DNA from: Gyromitra esculenta
Taxonomy: Eukaryota; Ascomycota; Pezizomycetes; Pezizales; Discinaceae
Assembly (NCBI GenBank): GCA_038503075.1
Contig: JBCAML010000002.1
Coordinates: 744,001 to 808,000, forward strand
Direction of reading: 5' to 3'
Length of the DNA stretch: 64,000 bases
A model generated the notes under the pieces. That model was not told the origin of the DNA. It saw nothing but the letters and a program-made list of their open reading frames with translations, and made no database searches. The position numbers and the translations under genes are program-made. Position 1 is the stretch's first letter. Each line of letters opens with the position of its first letter. Positions 1-11,889 of this stretch are shown here, piece by piece.

Positions 1-1761
1 ATGCTCCTCGCGAGCTTGTCTCTTCCACCCTTCATTTCCAACTAGATATTGGAACCGTAATCATAGAAATATATAGGGTTATGTTCTAACTTGAATTCAC
101 CACAGCCCGGACACGCGATACCTGCAAGCCAAGCCCATTTTTCCTTTATAGATTTGACCATTTTGGCTATAGCCATGGAGTATTCTGGATATGGTTTTTG
201 AATTAGATCTTAATCTTAGGTCGATTCGTATATGGTCAATAATTTTTGTAGTGTCGTACTGGAAATAACCTTACTTGTGCTTAAATTAGAAGTCTCACTC
301 CCTGCGTGTCCGTTTTCACCTGAATAGCCTGGTCGGCGGGCTTCTTGCTGTAAAGGGTGAATGACTGAGGGGAAGGGAGTTTGCTCCTTGCATCTGACTC
401 CTACCGAGACCCTTCGCAAATAAGGATTCAACTTATTTCGGTAGGCGTATTATAAACGCCTGTTTCTAGGGTCTTTATGTAAAAGCTAGGTGACTTCTAT
501 ACCTCTAAGAAGATATATTATCCTGGAATTCTATCTGATTGTGAATAAGTATCAATTTCCCTCGTAGATGACGAGGAGAATTTGCCGGTGGTATCTCTGA
601 GTTCATGTAATTTGAGTGGAGGAGTAGCATCGAGTCTGTTCTTTCTGAGAGGATCGAATCTTTAAAACGGCACTGAATTGTCGTTAGCACTCTTTCAACC
701 CGATTTCACGACTATTTTCTCTCTTTAGCAGAATTGAGATTGAGGGAGGAACCTACCGGACGAGAAGCTTGACGTTGGAATAGTCCAGCATTGACTTCTT
801 TTACCCAACTGCTGTTTCTGAAGCGAACTAAGCGAATAAACGCTCCTCGAGCATTGAAATTGTGTCTGCGGGAGCTGATGATAAGCCTTTGAGCAATCTA
901 TAACTGTGTGTTGTGTGAACGTCGAATTTGCGGATAATATGCTTAAGCTCCGTAAAGAGAAGCGTTTCATCCTGAAGGATCGCCGGTTGGGTCGTGCTGC
1001 TGATAGCGCGGATGTCCGGCTGAATTAATATCTGTAGTTATACCGGAAGAGAATGTGAGCACGCGAGCAGGCAAAGCACTTTATCACGCATAAAACCGAT
1101 CTCAACTCACCGGCTACTGGTTCCTTTTCATCCCTCTCCGATCCGATAGGAATACAACTGGCGATAGCTGTTACGAGAATCGTGGTGTCGTGGGGACGGG
1201 ACGGTAACGTTGCCAGCAGCCAAGTCTGAACCAGTGTTCTCCAACTGCTTACAGATTTTTTCTCTCACGCATCCGAGTGATTTGACGGGTGACGTGAGGG
1301 ATGGGGATACTGTCTTAGAAGTCAAACGGGCTCAGTGCGATTCGTGCAGGCTCCCGGGAGCAGCTGCACGTTTCCAGACAATATCGCTCGATTGGCGCCA
1401 AGCACCTGCACTGCATCGGTCCGCATATCACGAATCCTGGCTCAAGTTGCTCAACATAGCAGCAAGTGAGCGCTCCAGCCGACCAGTTCTCGTCTCTCCC
1501 GCTGTGTGTCCTCCCTCCTCTTTTTTCTCTCTCACTTCTCCTCTCATCTCACAGACCTCGTGAGAATTTTCCCGAGTGAGAGAGCGTGTGTGCAGTGTTG
1601 CGTGTGGGGTTTTCGTCGAGTTTCCAGCCCTTGTGTTTGTGGATCTCGACCTCCTTCAATTGCTCCAATTGTCCAATTGTCTCAGCGAGTGGTCCGTTGC
1701 ACTTTCCCCACAGAGTAACAACTAGACGTCATCACGCCCAGGCTCCCGACTGTAGCCCATC
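1..1761. other. Intergenic region upstream of VTC4
   Basis: No gene is supported here. The short open frames on both strands lack family resemblance and splice-site context. The last 300 bases before the VTC4 start are pyrimidine-rich (1500-1560 and 1640-1700), as is common for fungal promoters and 5' leaders. A CACGTT hexamer lies near 1368, a weak match to a Pho4/NUC-1 type site; its use is not shown. Confidence 0.6.
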
Positions 1762-4559
1762 ATGAAGTATGTTTTCATCCCTCCAACCGGCCTCTTGCTT
1801 TGCACGCGACACGCAATTGCACTCCGGGCTGGGAAAACAGGAAATTGTCGTGAAAAATAGCCGGGAAAGTTGCTGATACGTAGATATGTTGCTTTGAATT
1901 TATAGGTTCGGCCAGCAGCTTCGAACGTCGCTGATCAAAGGTCGGTTCTACCTCGCTTGGTTACGCCAGCGAAAGTTTAAAATTAGAAAAAAAAGAATCT
2001 CCGTTCCTGACCGATCCCCTTTTAGATTACTACTATTACTACATCTCGTACGATGACCTCAAATCTGAGCTGAAATCGCGTCTCTACCCCCCCGGCACGG
2101 ACCCCGCTGTCTCCCCTCCTAGGAAATGGACCGAAGAGGACGAAAAAGCGTTCGTTGAAGTCCTTGAGGCGGAGCTCGATAAAGTCTTTACTTTTCAAAA
2201 AGTGAAATCTGGCGAAATTGTTCGCCGCATCAAAGTCTCTGAGAAAGAGGTTGAAGATGTCGTGAAGAAGCTTGATTCGCGGCCACCAGCGAGACGACAG
2301 AGCGCTGCGCCAAACGCGGCGAATGAAGATCGACCCGAGTCGAGTGAGGGGCCGACAGAGGAGGATTTTGAACTCTTGGAGGAGGATTTGAGTGACATTA
2401 TTGCAGATGTCCATGATCTCGCGAAGTTCACGCAGCTCAATTACACTGGATTCCAGAAGATTATCAAAAAACATGATGTAAATTTTTCCCCCCGCCGCTA
2501 TAGAAGTCAGCACGTGAGCCAATGGCTGATTTGGTGAACAGAAACAAACGGGTTGGATGTTGAGGCCGATTTTCTCCACGCGACTGAACGCGAAACCGTT
2601 CTTCAAAGACAACTACGATGCGTTTATCGTCAAGTTGTCGAAATTGTATGATCTAGTCCGCACCCGAGGAAATCCAACACAAGGCGACAGCAGTGCGGGA
2701 GGGTCACAGCAGAACTTCATTAGACAGACAACCAAGTACTGGGTGCATCCTGACAACATCACCGAGTTGAAACTGATTATCTTGAAGGTATGTAAACATC
2801 GGACGAATTCTTTAATCGCATTGCAGTATGCAATTGGAGACCTATGACTGATACTAACTCATACAACAGCATCTTCCCGTCCTCGTCTTTAATCCTAACA
2901 AGGAATTCGAACAACAGGACTCCGCCATCTCCTCAATCTACTACGACAACAGCGATTTTGAACTCTACCTTGGCCGTCTCCGCAAAGATGAAGGCGCCGA
3001 AGCTGTGCGTCTCCGTTGGTATGGTGGCATGGATGTCTCCACTATCTTCGTTGAGCGAAAGACCCATCGCGAAGACTGGACTGGCGAGAAGTCTGTCAAA
3101 GCCCGCTTCGCACTCAAGGAAAAAAACGTCAACGCGTTTCTCAAGGGCGAGTACACAGTCGGCCAGGCATTCGAGAAGATGCGCAAAGAGGGTAAAAAAT
3201 CCACCAAGGAGATCGAGCAGCTAGAGGCACTTGCGCGAGAGGTTCAGTACACGGCTATCACGAAGCGTCTCGAACCCGCGGTCAGGAGTTTCTATAACCG
3301 TACTGCGTTCCAGCTTCCGGGCGACGCAAGGGTACGTATTTCACTCGATACCGAACTCACGCTTGTCCGTGAGGATAACTGGGACGGCGCGGTCCGTAGT
3401 GGTGACAACTGGCGCCGCATGGACATTGGTATCGATTGGCCGTTCAGCCAACTTCCTGCCAAGGACATTGAACGCTTCCCGTACGCTGTTCTCGAAGTCA
3501 AGCTACAAACCCAGGCAGGCCAGGAACCACCAGAGTGGGTCCGTGAGCTTACCGCCTCGCATCTTGTTGAGGCAGTGCCGAAGTTTTCCAAGTTTATTCA
3601 TGGAACAGCAACCTTGTTTCCGGATAAAATCAATCTTCTCCCATACTGGCAGCCGCAAATGCATATCGATATCCGCAAACCTGCAACCCACAGATTCGGT
3701 ATCGAGCGTCATAATCAGAGTGCGAGCATCTCTACTTCTGACGATTTCGACTCTGACGAGGATGTCAGCGATCAGGACGTCAATGTGCAGAGACTCCGTG
3801 CTGCAGAACGCGCAATGGCCCATTCTGACCGGGTAGAGCGCACCCATCAAGGAGGCGGTGCTCGTGGCGAACTTGATGAAGAGGAACGTGCAGCTGATCA
3901 GCCGGTGGATGAGTATCCGCTGTATGACAGCGAGGATGACGATTCGTACGACGAGGTCGAAGACAGGAGAAATGGCAGAGGGAGACATGCCAAGAAGCCG
4001 TTTAAGAAGGTTGTTGCTGCTGGCGCACTCGGCGTCGGAAGGGTACTGAAAAAGTTAGTCCCGAAACCAAGGAGCACGCGTGCGAATATATTGAATCCGC
4101 AGGCACCGGTACAGGGTATGGTGTATGCCCGCAAGTTTAAGGCGCCGCCTGGAAAACGTGAGTTCCTAGCCATACTCTCAAAGGCATAATCTTCCAGACA
4201 ATTACTGACTATCTATAGGTATCTTCGTGCCCGTTCGTGTTGAGCCGAAGGTCTACTTTGCTGCTGAACGTACCTTCCTCTCTTGGTTCGAGTTTTCGGT
4301 GTATCTCGGTGCCATCGCGGGCACACTGCTCAATTTTGGCGACAGATTGTCCCTGTACTCTGCGTGGAGTTTCACGGTGGTCGCTATTTTGGCACTAATG
4401 TATAGTATGGGGCTATATCTATGGCGTGTGGATAAGATTAGCAAGAGGAGGGCGGTTAGGTACCATGACAAGTATGGGCCGACGGCACTCTGTGGGCTTT
4501 TATTCATCGCAATAGCGTTGAACTTCTGGTTTAGGTACGGAGAGGTGCTAAAGAAGTGA
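1762..4559 (+). CDS. VTC4: Vacuolar transporter chaperone 4, polyphosphate polymerase
   Basis: This is the catalytic subunit of the VTC complex, which makes polyphosphate from ATP and moves it into the vacuole. Six exons (1762-1766, 1906-1940, 2026-2477, 2542-2787, 2870-4157, 4219-4559) give 788 residues in frame. The N-terminus is an SPX domain ([20 protein letters not shown]), which in this family senses inositol pyrophosphates. The VTC tunnel domain follows at about residues 190-490, with [18 protein letters not shown], the basic strand [11 protein letters not shown], the acidic AVLEVKLQT and the lysine in EAVPKFSKF, all positions expected for an active polymerase. A charged linker leads to a C-terminal DUF202 region with three membrane helices (from [19 protein letters not shown]). 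Presence of the catalytic residues argues for VTC4 rather than the accessory VTC2/VTC3. The first exon is only five bases, so an automated model may miss the start. Confidence 0.95.
2511..2516. promoter_or_regulatory. CACGTG E-box inside VTC4 intron 3
   Basis: A palindromic CACGTG lies inside the third VTC4 intron (2478-2541). In fungi this hexamer is bound by the bHLH phosphate regulator (Pho4 in yeast, NUC-1 in Neurospora), whose targets include VTC genes. The hexamer is seen directly; its function here is inference, and a chance match is quite possible. Confidence 0.2.
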
Positions 4560-5209
4560 GCACAAGTGAGATAAGGTGGAGGGGTAGTAATGAGCATATG
4601 TGCATGAAGTGAGACGAGGGAGACGAAGACATAACTAACTGGGAGACAGGGTATGATAGGTGGACTGGCGAAGATTTTGTAACATTTACTTTGTGGGGTC
4701 GATGCTGGCCTGTTACTGCGTTGTTTTGCTTTGTTGTTATGTTATTGCTATTGTGGTGTTTTTTTTTACTCGCTTTGTTACACACGCTCAAGCATTATTT
4801 GGAGATTTTCTGTATGTACTGCTTTGATTTTGCTGTTGTTGCCGCTGCCGCACGTTGGCAAGATTAATTTTCAAATTGGGTTGTTTCGCTGTATAAAAAT
4901 ATAAGTACTCCATATTCATGAATTACTACCCTGTTTAGCGAAAGCTCATACGGTACTGGGGTTGCATTTGTTCTAGGAGCTATAATATTTTCTATTCACG
5001 CGTTGGGCCAAATCGGGGGAGAACGTCTCTGCTAAGTGATCTATATTCAGCTCAAGACGATAGTTTTCCGAGTGATATATCATGATGTTACTTCACTCTG
5101 AATAGCAGCCAGTCCTTTTTCTTCTGTAAGAGTGGGGTGTGGCAATGCCACCAAATTATATACAATAGAAGCAGTTCCCATTTTTACAATCTTAGTTGTA
5201 CTTGCCTAA
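4560..5209. other. Convergent intergenic region between VTC4 and SAM37
   Basis: The two genes converge here. It contains T-rich and AT-rich sequence consistent with two 3' untranslated regions (for example 4740-4780 and 4900-4960). No further gene or clear repeat is visible. Confidence 0.6.
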
Positions 5210-6859
5210 CTACTCCCCTTTATCTCTGATGTGATCTTCCATATCCTTTGCAATCGCATCATCGACCTCTACTTCCTCCGCACTAATATCTTCCGCAATC
5301 TCATGCTCTTCTTCCGGACTAAGCTCTTCTTCATCCTTTGTTCTCTCTTCCGTCTCTGGACCGTCGGGGCTTGCTGGGGGCCTTCTGAGTCCCAATAGTG
5401 CTCCTGCTAGTCCCCCATACTCACCCGGACCATTCTCGTCAAACATAACATACCCATCCTTGTCCTCATCCTCGTCCTTTTCTTCACTTTCTTCTTCACT
5501 TTCTTCCTCATCCGTATCTCTTACTTGAATCTGGACCAATCCAGTCCAAAGGCAGTATCCTAGGAACGCTGCAATCCCCCCAACCACCGTAAGAGCACCT
5601 CTAATACGCTGGCTTCTAATCGCCGCTTCCATTTTCCGTTTCCGCTCCAAATCTCCCGGATCCATCGCCTGCTCTCGCTCTTTCTGCTTCTGTTCCTGGA
5701 TCTGTGCACCGCGCCCCCAGCCGACCGCGTCGAGTGCGCGATCGAGGAGGAAGCCGGACATCCATGGGAGATCACCGCGCTCTACAACGCCCCAGGGGAT
5801 CTCAGATACTGGTGTTTTGCCCTGTTCGCTTCTACTCCCAGTATAAGCCAACACTTCTCTAGCGTCGATGGGCTGACCGAGGAGGGGGGTACGGATGTCT
5901 TCAATGTATTCAAACACGTCCCCAAATCCTTTCTTTATCTCGGTTGCTAGCCATGGCAGTGGTAATTCGGGATATAAGCACAGCGAGAGGTATCCAATCG
6001 CGAGACAATCGAATGTGCTAGGATTGCTACCAAAGAAGTAACGATTCGAACCAAGGCGAGTCTGTAGAGGCTGTAGAAAATCGCGGACGAGATGCATAAG
6101 CCTGAACGTTGCTGCTGCTTCTGTGGCTGTTAATATCGACCTTTTTTCTGGGGCTGTAGGGATTGTGGTGTGTGGTGTTCCGACAGGAACTGTAGCTGAA
6201 GCTGGGGCCTCAGAGGTGTCTATATCTAGTGCCGTGACGCCGAGGCCTTGTGTTCGTGCCTTCGCTTGAGAGCGGACCACGACGGGGGTATAGTATTGCA
6301 TTGGGAAGGGTAAGAGAGTTGCATAAACAGAGCGCGTGACGGCATCGAAGTTCTTGCGAGAGACGTAAAGCGAAAGGTCAATGAGGGATTGACCGTGGGT
6401 TTCGAGAAATGCGGAGAAGCTGGATTAACGAAGAGGAATTTATATTAGCCTGGGGGGACGGTAAACGAATCTTTGCAGAAAAGGAAATTTGAAAACGTAC
6501 GCTATGCATTCAGCTTTCTCGATATCGCCCAGGAACGAGTCAAGATCGGCATTTTCTTGAGATTTCTTCCGCACGTATTCTACTATGCCACGGAAACCGG
6601 CCGCCCAGGTCCTGCCATCTCGAAGCGCAGGGAGCTGTCCTATACCGAATCCCAATCTCGATCATCAGTATCAAGAAATAGTAGTAGTGGTGCAGCTCGG
6701 AGGCGACATACTTGTAGGCGACAATAACGGGTTGCTCGAAGCTATGACAGTCCATTCATTTTTGGGAAGCGTAAGATTCAAGTATGCGACGGCGGCATTG
6801 CATTGAGGGTCTATTGACGGCAAGGAGAAGGCAGGGCCCCAGATATGCAGTTCCAGCAT
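5210..6859 (-). CDS. SAM37: SAM complex subunit Sam37 / metaxin-like protein
   Basis: Sam37 is a subunit of the sorting and assembly machinery that inserts beta-barrel proteins into the mitochondrial outer membrane. Three exons (6712-6859, 6501-6639, 5210-6419, read on the minus strand) join in frame to 498 residues. The start MLELHIWGPAFSLPSIDP is the characteristic opening of fungal Sam37. It is followed by the thioredoxin/GST-like N-terminal stretch QLPALRDGRTWAAGF and, near residues 225-245, the C-terminal GST-like motif FFGSNPSTFDCLAIGYL. A hydrophobic segment at about residues 370-392 is a likely outer-membrane anchor. It is followed by a strongly acidic tail of about 100 residues rich in Glu and Asp, longer than I would expect for the family. 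An in-frame Met lies upstream at 6928, but the start at 6859 matches the family. Confidence 0.9.
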
Positions 6860-7968
6860 ATTTCTGTGGGTGTAGGGCAGATGTTGCTTGGTGGGGGTGG
6901 GTTTCGCGATGACGTTGAGGGATTTCACTTATTTTTTGTCCACAGAGCCGCAATGAAGCAGGTCCGAGATCTTCACGGCTTGGCGGTTTCACAGTAATCA
7001 CTCACATCAAATGCCAGCATGGTGAGTGTAGACCAGTACAGTCTTTGCTAGTGGGAAGAGAGATGTTTTTAAAGTCTTTAATTTGGTGTTTAGCTAGAGC
7101 ATGAAAGCTATATTTAGAGACAGAACAGTTTTTACAACAGTTCTCTAGGCCGGGTGATAGTTCATGAAGGGGATTGATCTAGATAGATAGATAGATTTTT
7201 CATTCACGCAGGGGATTAATCTAGCCTAAAGAACGTTCATTACATATAAGTAAGGATGGACAGCCGAAGCACCTCTAGCCTTCATCGATTGTCCATAAGT
7301 TGTTTCGTGTCTCCATTTAAGGACGTGTTTTGTTTGAGTGATTGGGAACCATCGCTTTTGGTTGTAGCAGCAGTGTTCGTAGTTCGATCGTGAGTGTATT
7401 ACAAGTGGCAATTGTTATGCTACCAATATCGCCTGATATCTAGATTGTGACGCAGATAGCCACTGTATCTTTACCCTGTTGGAGGGTCATTTTTTTGGGA
7501 GGAGGCTGGTTATGTGTGGTGATAAAATATGTGGAGAAAGGGAAAGCTGGTGGTTTGTAAATGTTAATTAGAGTAAGGACCACTTTCAAAGGTGCACGGA
7601 ATGATTCTCATGTTACAAAGGGAAATCACTTTGATTGTTCGCTCAGTGGCGCTTTTCAGTTCGGAATTTTCTTGAACATTGATACCGCTAGTAACATCTA
7701 CTCCCTACTGGTGATATGAAATTATCTAATTCATGACTATGTGTTTTTGCACCACAACCAGAGTACCTATTCTTAGTGCATCCTGAACAATATCCATGAC
7801 CTATCGTTATATTTTATTTCCCTATGCTTGAACAGCAGTTGCAATGCGTCAATTTTTTTTCTCAGAAGTGTACGATACTAAATGTAATTTCTTCAACCAT
7901 ATCCTCAGATTTAGAGTAATACCTCAGTGAAAGTCTATGGTAAATCCAATCCGCGACCTTGAAAAGTT
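6860..7968. other. Intergenic region with a short GATA tract
   Basis: No gene is supported. A (GATA)n tract at about 7181-7195 sits between two copies of a GGGGATTRATCTAG sequence (7169-7182 and 7211-7224), a small local duplication. The rest is unremarkable AT-rich sequence. Confidence 0.5.
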
Positions 7969-8622
7969 TTAAGTCGTCTCATTATCGGAATTCGATATCT
8001 CCTCATCTTCCCCTTCGTCTTCCCCCTCGTCTTCCCCCTCAGCTCCCTCCCCATTTTCCTCCCAATCTTCCTCCTCATTTCCCTCCCCATCTTCCCCCTC
8101 ATTTTCCTCCTCAGCTCCCTCTCCATCTTCCAAGCTTGGCATGCTCCAGCCAGCCCCTGGAGACATCTCTCCCAGCAGCTTCGTTTTATTGAACTGGCTT
8201 GGCCCAGGAAATTTATCAAAATTAACGAAGCAGACCCTCCTACTTCCTTCAACGTAACGAGTAACCCTCTTGAAGACAGGGAGCAGCAAAGACTCTGGAG
8301 ATACATCGATCTCGCCCACTACAGATGATTGCCTTGTGAGTAGAAATGGCAGTGGTGAGGTTTCAGACGGTGACTGCTTGATGATCTTAGGTGAGGACGA
8401 ATTCGTCCCTGAAGAAGAAGAAGAAGAAGAAGAAGGAGGAGGTCCCATGAGGCATTTCCAGGATTCAGAAGATGATGGAGTGGATTCGTGGGTTTTTATC
8501 CATCGCGGAGAGGAGCCCTCTGGGGTAGGTGTATGTAGCTTTTTTTTTTTAAGCTCTGCGTCGGGAGTCGATTTGGAAACACGCCTTGGACGTTTGTTTG
8601 GGGTGACTAAATTGTCGACCAT
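7969..8622 (-). CDS. Hypothetical acidic, low-complexity protein
   Basis: A single-exon frame of 217 residues begins at the Met of MVDNLVTPNKRPRRVSKS. I do not recognise the family. The N-terminus is basic (KRPRR, then a four-lysine run) and could serve as a nuclear localisation signal. The middle has a nine-residue Ser run and proline-rich patches, then a possibly folded stretch around LLLPVFKRVTRYVEGSRRV. The last 70 residues are almost entirely Glu, Gly and Asp in GEGAEEENEGEDGEG-type repeats. The acidic-tail and basic-head layout resembles chromatin-associated or histone-binding proteins, but this is only a composition argument. The frame remains open upstream to 8805, where the extra residues are proline-rich and less convincing. 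The opposite strand is also open over part of this span, a by-product of the repeats. Confidence 0.5.
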   Translation of the reverse strand: MVDNLVTPNKRPRRVSKSTPDAELKKKKLHTPTPEGSSPRWIKTHESTPSSSESWKCLMGPPPSSSSSSSSGTNSSSPKIIKQSPSETSPLPFLLTRQSSVVGEIDVSPESLLLPVFKRVTRYVEGSRRVCFVNFDKFPGPSQFNKTKLLGEMSPGAGWSMPSLEDGEGAEEENEGEDGEGNEEEDWEENGEGAEGEDEGEDEGEDEEISNSDNETT

Positions 8623-9112
8623 TGTAATGGGAGGTAATTCGAAGGGTAGAGGTGAAGGTGAGGGTATTTGCGGAGTTACTGAGGTTTTGTGAGGGGGAGG
8701 GGGGTGACTGAAATTACGAGGTGCTAAACTACATATGTAACCACATGTAACTCTCGAGCGAACTTGCATTTCACTACTGGTAATGGAGATCATTCTCTGT
8801 AACACTACGGATAACTACTATTAATCTTTGGGCGTATTTATTATCTTACCCTCTCCCTTGGGGGACTCAATTCTGACCCTGGCTGTCTTGTTCACACGCG
8901 AGTGATAATATATGATCTTAACACGGTCGACACCTGTTCGCGATTGCGTATGCCCTCTAAAAACTTAGAATTTTCTTTCTCATTTACTCCAATCTTAGAG
9001 AACCAAGTGTATATTTGCAATCCCCACCGCTACCAAAGCCAAAACCGAAAACCCTGAAAAGAAAGCTCACAAACCCTTTGAAACAAATACAAGTTCCCTT
9101 GCCCACCAACTA
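8623..9112. other. Intergenic region between two minus-strand genes
   Basis: It holds the putative promoter of the acidic protein and the 3' flank of the next gene. A small plus-strand open frame (from 9015) is the antisense shadow of the neighbouring coding sequence and its flank. Nothing else is seen. Confidence 0.5.
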
Positions 9113-10126
9113 TTACAAAAATCCATTCTCAAACCCAGCCGCACTCCCCAACGGCGGACTACATAATCCACCAACAACTATATCCCCTTTCTCTACATCT
9201 ATACAACACCGAGAAACTCCATCCCTTACCTCATCCGGTGAAAAATACTCTACCTTGGGCCAATCCCTCATAGTCTCTCCCTCCTCTCCCGTTCCATAGT
9301 TCTCGTTCGAGTGCGGATACAGCGCTTTCCGGGCTTCTCGAACACTCTTATATCCTGTCTGCTTGGCAGGCAGAGCGAGGATGGGTCGGGCCCGCATTGT
9401 TTCACCCTCTTCACTAAGATACAGTGCCTTCTGCGCATCTGGCGCACTGATGGGCTTTAGCTCTGGGTCGATATGTTCGTCTTTGAACGCTAGAGACAGT
9501 CCTTGGGCTTCGATATCCAACTTGGAAACGGAGGTGGGCCGTTGGAGGTAGTAAGATGAAGGTCCCCATTCACCCTCTTCGTCATCGTCTTCACTAGAAG
9601 AAGATGGTGAAGTGCAAGGAGAGGTAGCACACGAGGAAGTAGGTGTGAAGAGGGCCGGGTCGATATTCATATTAAGCTGCAACTGCAACTGTTCTTCGAG
9701 ACTCCCGCGAGAACACGTGCCCGTGACTTCTTCGAAACCATCCCAGAGTGATACTGCTTCCGATTGTTTCTCGAGCTCGCCGATGTAGACTTCTTCATAG
9801 ACCACTCCATTTGGTTGCTTGCCTATACTACTCTTTTCAACTTCAACTTCATCTTCGTCCTCGTCTATTTTCCCGGTGTCACTTCCAAATCTCCAGTAGC
9901 TTTTCCAGTGCTCCCATCCGGTGTAGTCGAATTCGGATACACACTTTGCGCAGAAACGGTGGGAGCAAGATAGACAGCGATTTAACGCGGCCGAGAAGCG
10001 ATAGACGGTACGGCATTTGTGGCAGCGCCAGACCCAGGGATATGGAGAGCGGGGAGCAGAAAATCTCCTGCGTTGGCGGGAGGTGAGAGGAGAGGCTACG
10101 ATGTTTATAGTGAGGTTTTTAGTCAT
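9113..10126 (-). CDS. Fungal orphan with a six-cysteine zinc-binding module
   Basis: A single-exon frame codes for 337 residues. Near the N-terminus, residues 35-62 show C-x2-C-x12-C-x2-C-x4-C-x2-C (WRCHKCRTVYRF, then NRCLSCSHRFCAKC). The spacing suits one or two bound zinc ions. It resembles a motif I know from uncharacterised filamentous-fungal proteins, in which a CxxC precedes a short YR..-type sequence and a second cysteine cluster. The rest is acidic and Ser-rich and probably disordered. The C-terminal third contains two degenerate copies of a unit, ALYLSEEGETMRARP and ALYPHSNENYG..EEGETMRDWP, an internal duplication. No catalytic motif or membrane segment is seen. Function is unknown; a protein- or nucleic-acid-binding adaptor would fit. 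Confidence 0.7.
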   Translation of the reverse strand: MTKNLTINIVASPLTSRQRRRFSAPRSPYPWVWRCHKCRTVYRFSAALNRCLSCSHRFCAKCVSEFDYTGWEHWKSYWRFGSDTGKIDEDEDEVEVEKSSIGKQPNGVVYEEVYIGELEKQSEAVSLWDGFEEVTGTCSRGSLEEQLQLQLNMNIDPALFTPTSSCATSPCTSPSSSSEDDDEEGEWGPSSYYLQRPTSVSKLDIEAQGLSLAFKDEHIDPELKPISAPDAQKALYLSEEGETMRARPILALPAKQTGYKSVREARKALYPHSNENYGTGEEGETMRDWPKVEYFSPDEVRDGVSRCCIDVEKGDIVVGGLCSPPLGSAAGFENGFL

Positions 10127-11889
10127 TTTTTTTTTTTGTTAGGGAGTTTTATCCCGATGATAGGCCGAGAACCAAGAACGGTAGGTTTTTTAAATTGGGT
10201 TGGGATGATATCTGGAGGTGGCTTTTTTTTTTTTGTGGGAATCTTGCCCGGCAAAGATTAGAAAAATCGAGGCGTGGAAGACGATATGACAAGCTGGAAG
10301 ACAGAGGGGAGGGTCAACCCGATGATGGGATGGAGCGGTTTAATGCTGCTTTTTAATAGAGAAAAAGGAGGATCCTGCCTCAATTATTACCCAAAGGAAG
10401 GGTGGCAAGTGTACAGAGAGAGATGAGCAAGAAAAGGGAAAAGAGAAGCAGGAACAGGAACAAGCAGCTTCAAATACACACCAGGGATCTGGGTGAAACA
10501 AATTATAACAAAGGTATCCCTCCACCCTCTCGCAAGTGGAACGGGACAAGAGAACGTGGCATTGGTATTGGAGTGCTTGATCTTGTTTCTACTCACTGCA
10601 AGTATAAGCACAGAAACGTTTCTTTGTTTGTCGAAACACCTGTTTCGGGTGGGGGGGAATTGGCCAGTTGACTGGCTGAACAGATATCGCGACTATTTGC
10701 AGTTAGATTAGATAGCTGGTGCGTGCTCTGCGTTCTGTACGGGTCGCGGAGTGCAGTGGCTCCCCTGCTGCTTGATGACGCTGCTGCGTGTCCTGGACGG
10801 ACAGGCATGGCAGGAGCCAGAGACGCGGAGACGAGAAATGGAGATAAGCGAGCAGGGTTGGGGGGGTTCGAGAGATTCAGCACAACAACCAACCCCACTA
10901 AAGGTACGGGAGTGGGAAATACGTATGTACATGTAATTATTCTAAGCAGAGAGGATTTATGGGAGAGGGGACGAGGAGTGGCACGCAATGGAACGGAGAA
11001 GGGAGAAAGGAACATCTGTAGTCCAATTCTTGCAGCTGGTGCAGGGAGAGGTTCAGAAGAGCATAGCATCACAAGGCAGCAGCAAAGCCCAGAGCTGTCT
11101 CGGATATGCGAGAAAGGCAGTGGGAGTGGGTAGAGGGGGGTCAATCCAGTGCCAGACAGACAGACAGAGGGGCGGAATTGATTGAGAGGTAGAGACGGGC
11201 AGTCGGTGATAGGAAATTCGTGCAAAGAGAATAGTACCGTCCATGCTACAGTGCCATAGCTGATGGGGGTCGGGAAGGAGCTGTGGTGGAATTTCCGCAA
11301 GGCACTGAGGCTGTCTTCAGTTGCTGCGAACGAGAGCAACGCTTAGTCACTGGGCGGGTTTGACGAGGCGCCCGTTCCTCCATTTGCGGTTAGCAGGCAG
11401 GATCTGTGTACCGCAGGCTCGTCTCTCCCTCCGTCTCTCTCCCTCACTCTTGCTTGCTTGCTGCTTGCTGCTTGCTGCTTGCTCGCTCTGCTGCTGCCGC
11501 CGTTGCTTTTGCCGTTGCTGCTGCCGTTGCTGCTGCCGGCAGAAGTCGCCTCGACTCGCTGCAACTGCTCCCTCCCCTCCCCAATCCTCTTCTCTCCTCC
11601 GAACCCCCATCACCATCTCCCTGACCAACACCAAACCATTCCCCCACCTCCGTTCCCTCCGGATCCATCTGTCTGTGTTATCAAGTTGCGGCTGTTTTCT
11701 GCTTTCCTGCGAACTAACCTGCTTGCTTATCCTATTTTCGCTCAATTCCGTCATCTACTTCATCTCCCCCCCAAATCCATCCCATCTCGTTTACGCCCTG
11801 TACGAATCACTCCCCCCCTCCATCAGCCCCCGTTTCGGTTCCTGTCATCCACGGAGTTGTAGTCCAACTACTTCCCCTCCCAACTCCGG
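10127..11889. other. Long leader/promoter region of the demethylase gene
   Basis: This interval divides two divergent genes. The plus strand is purine-rich from about 10390 to 11200, then switches to a pyrimidine-rich stretch with CTGCTGCCG-type microsatellite at about 11455-11545 and C/T-rich sequence to 11880. Long open frames on both strands have extreme composition and no family resemblance, so I read them as artefacts of the skewed composition. A long 5' untranslated leader for the downstream gene is likely. Confidence 0.5.

Noticed and set aside
2022..2612. A 196-codon minus-strand open frame
   Set aside because: Antisense to the SPX-encoding exons of VTC4, which are clearly the coding strand.
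10593..11339. A 248-codon minus-strand open frame upstream of the demethylase gene
   Set aside because: Very skewed Pro/Ser/Leu composition arising from the purine-rich opposite strand. No domain, no splice context, and it overlaps the putative promoter.
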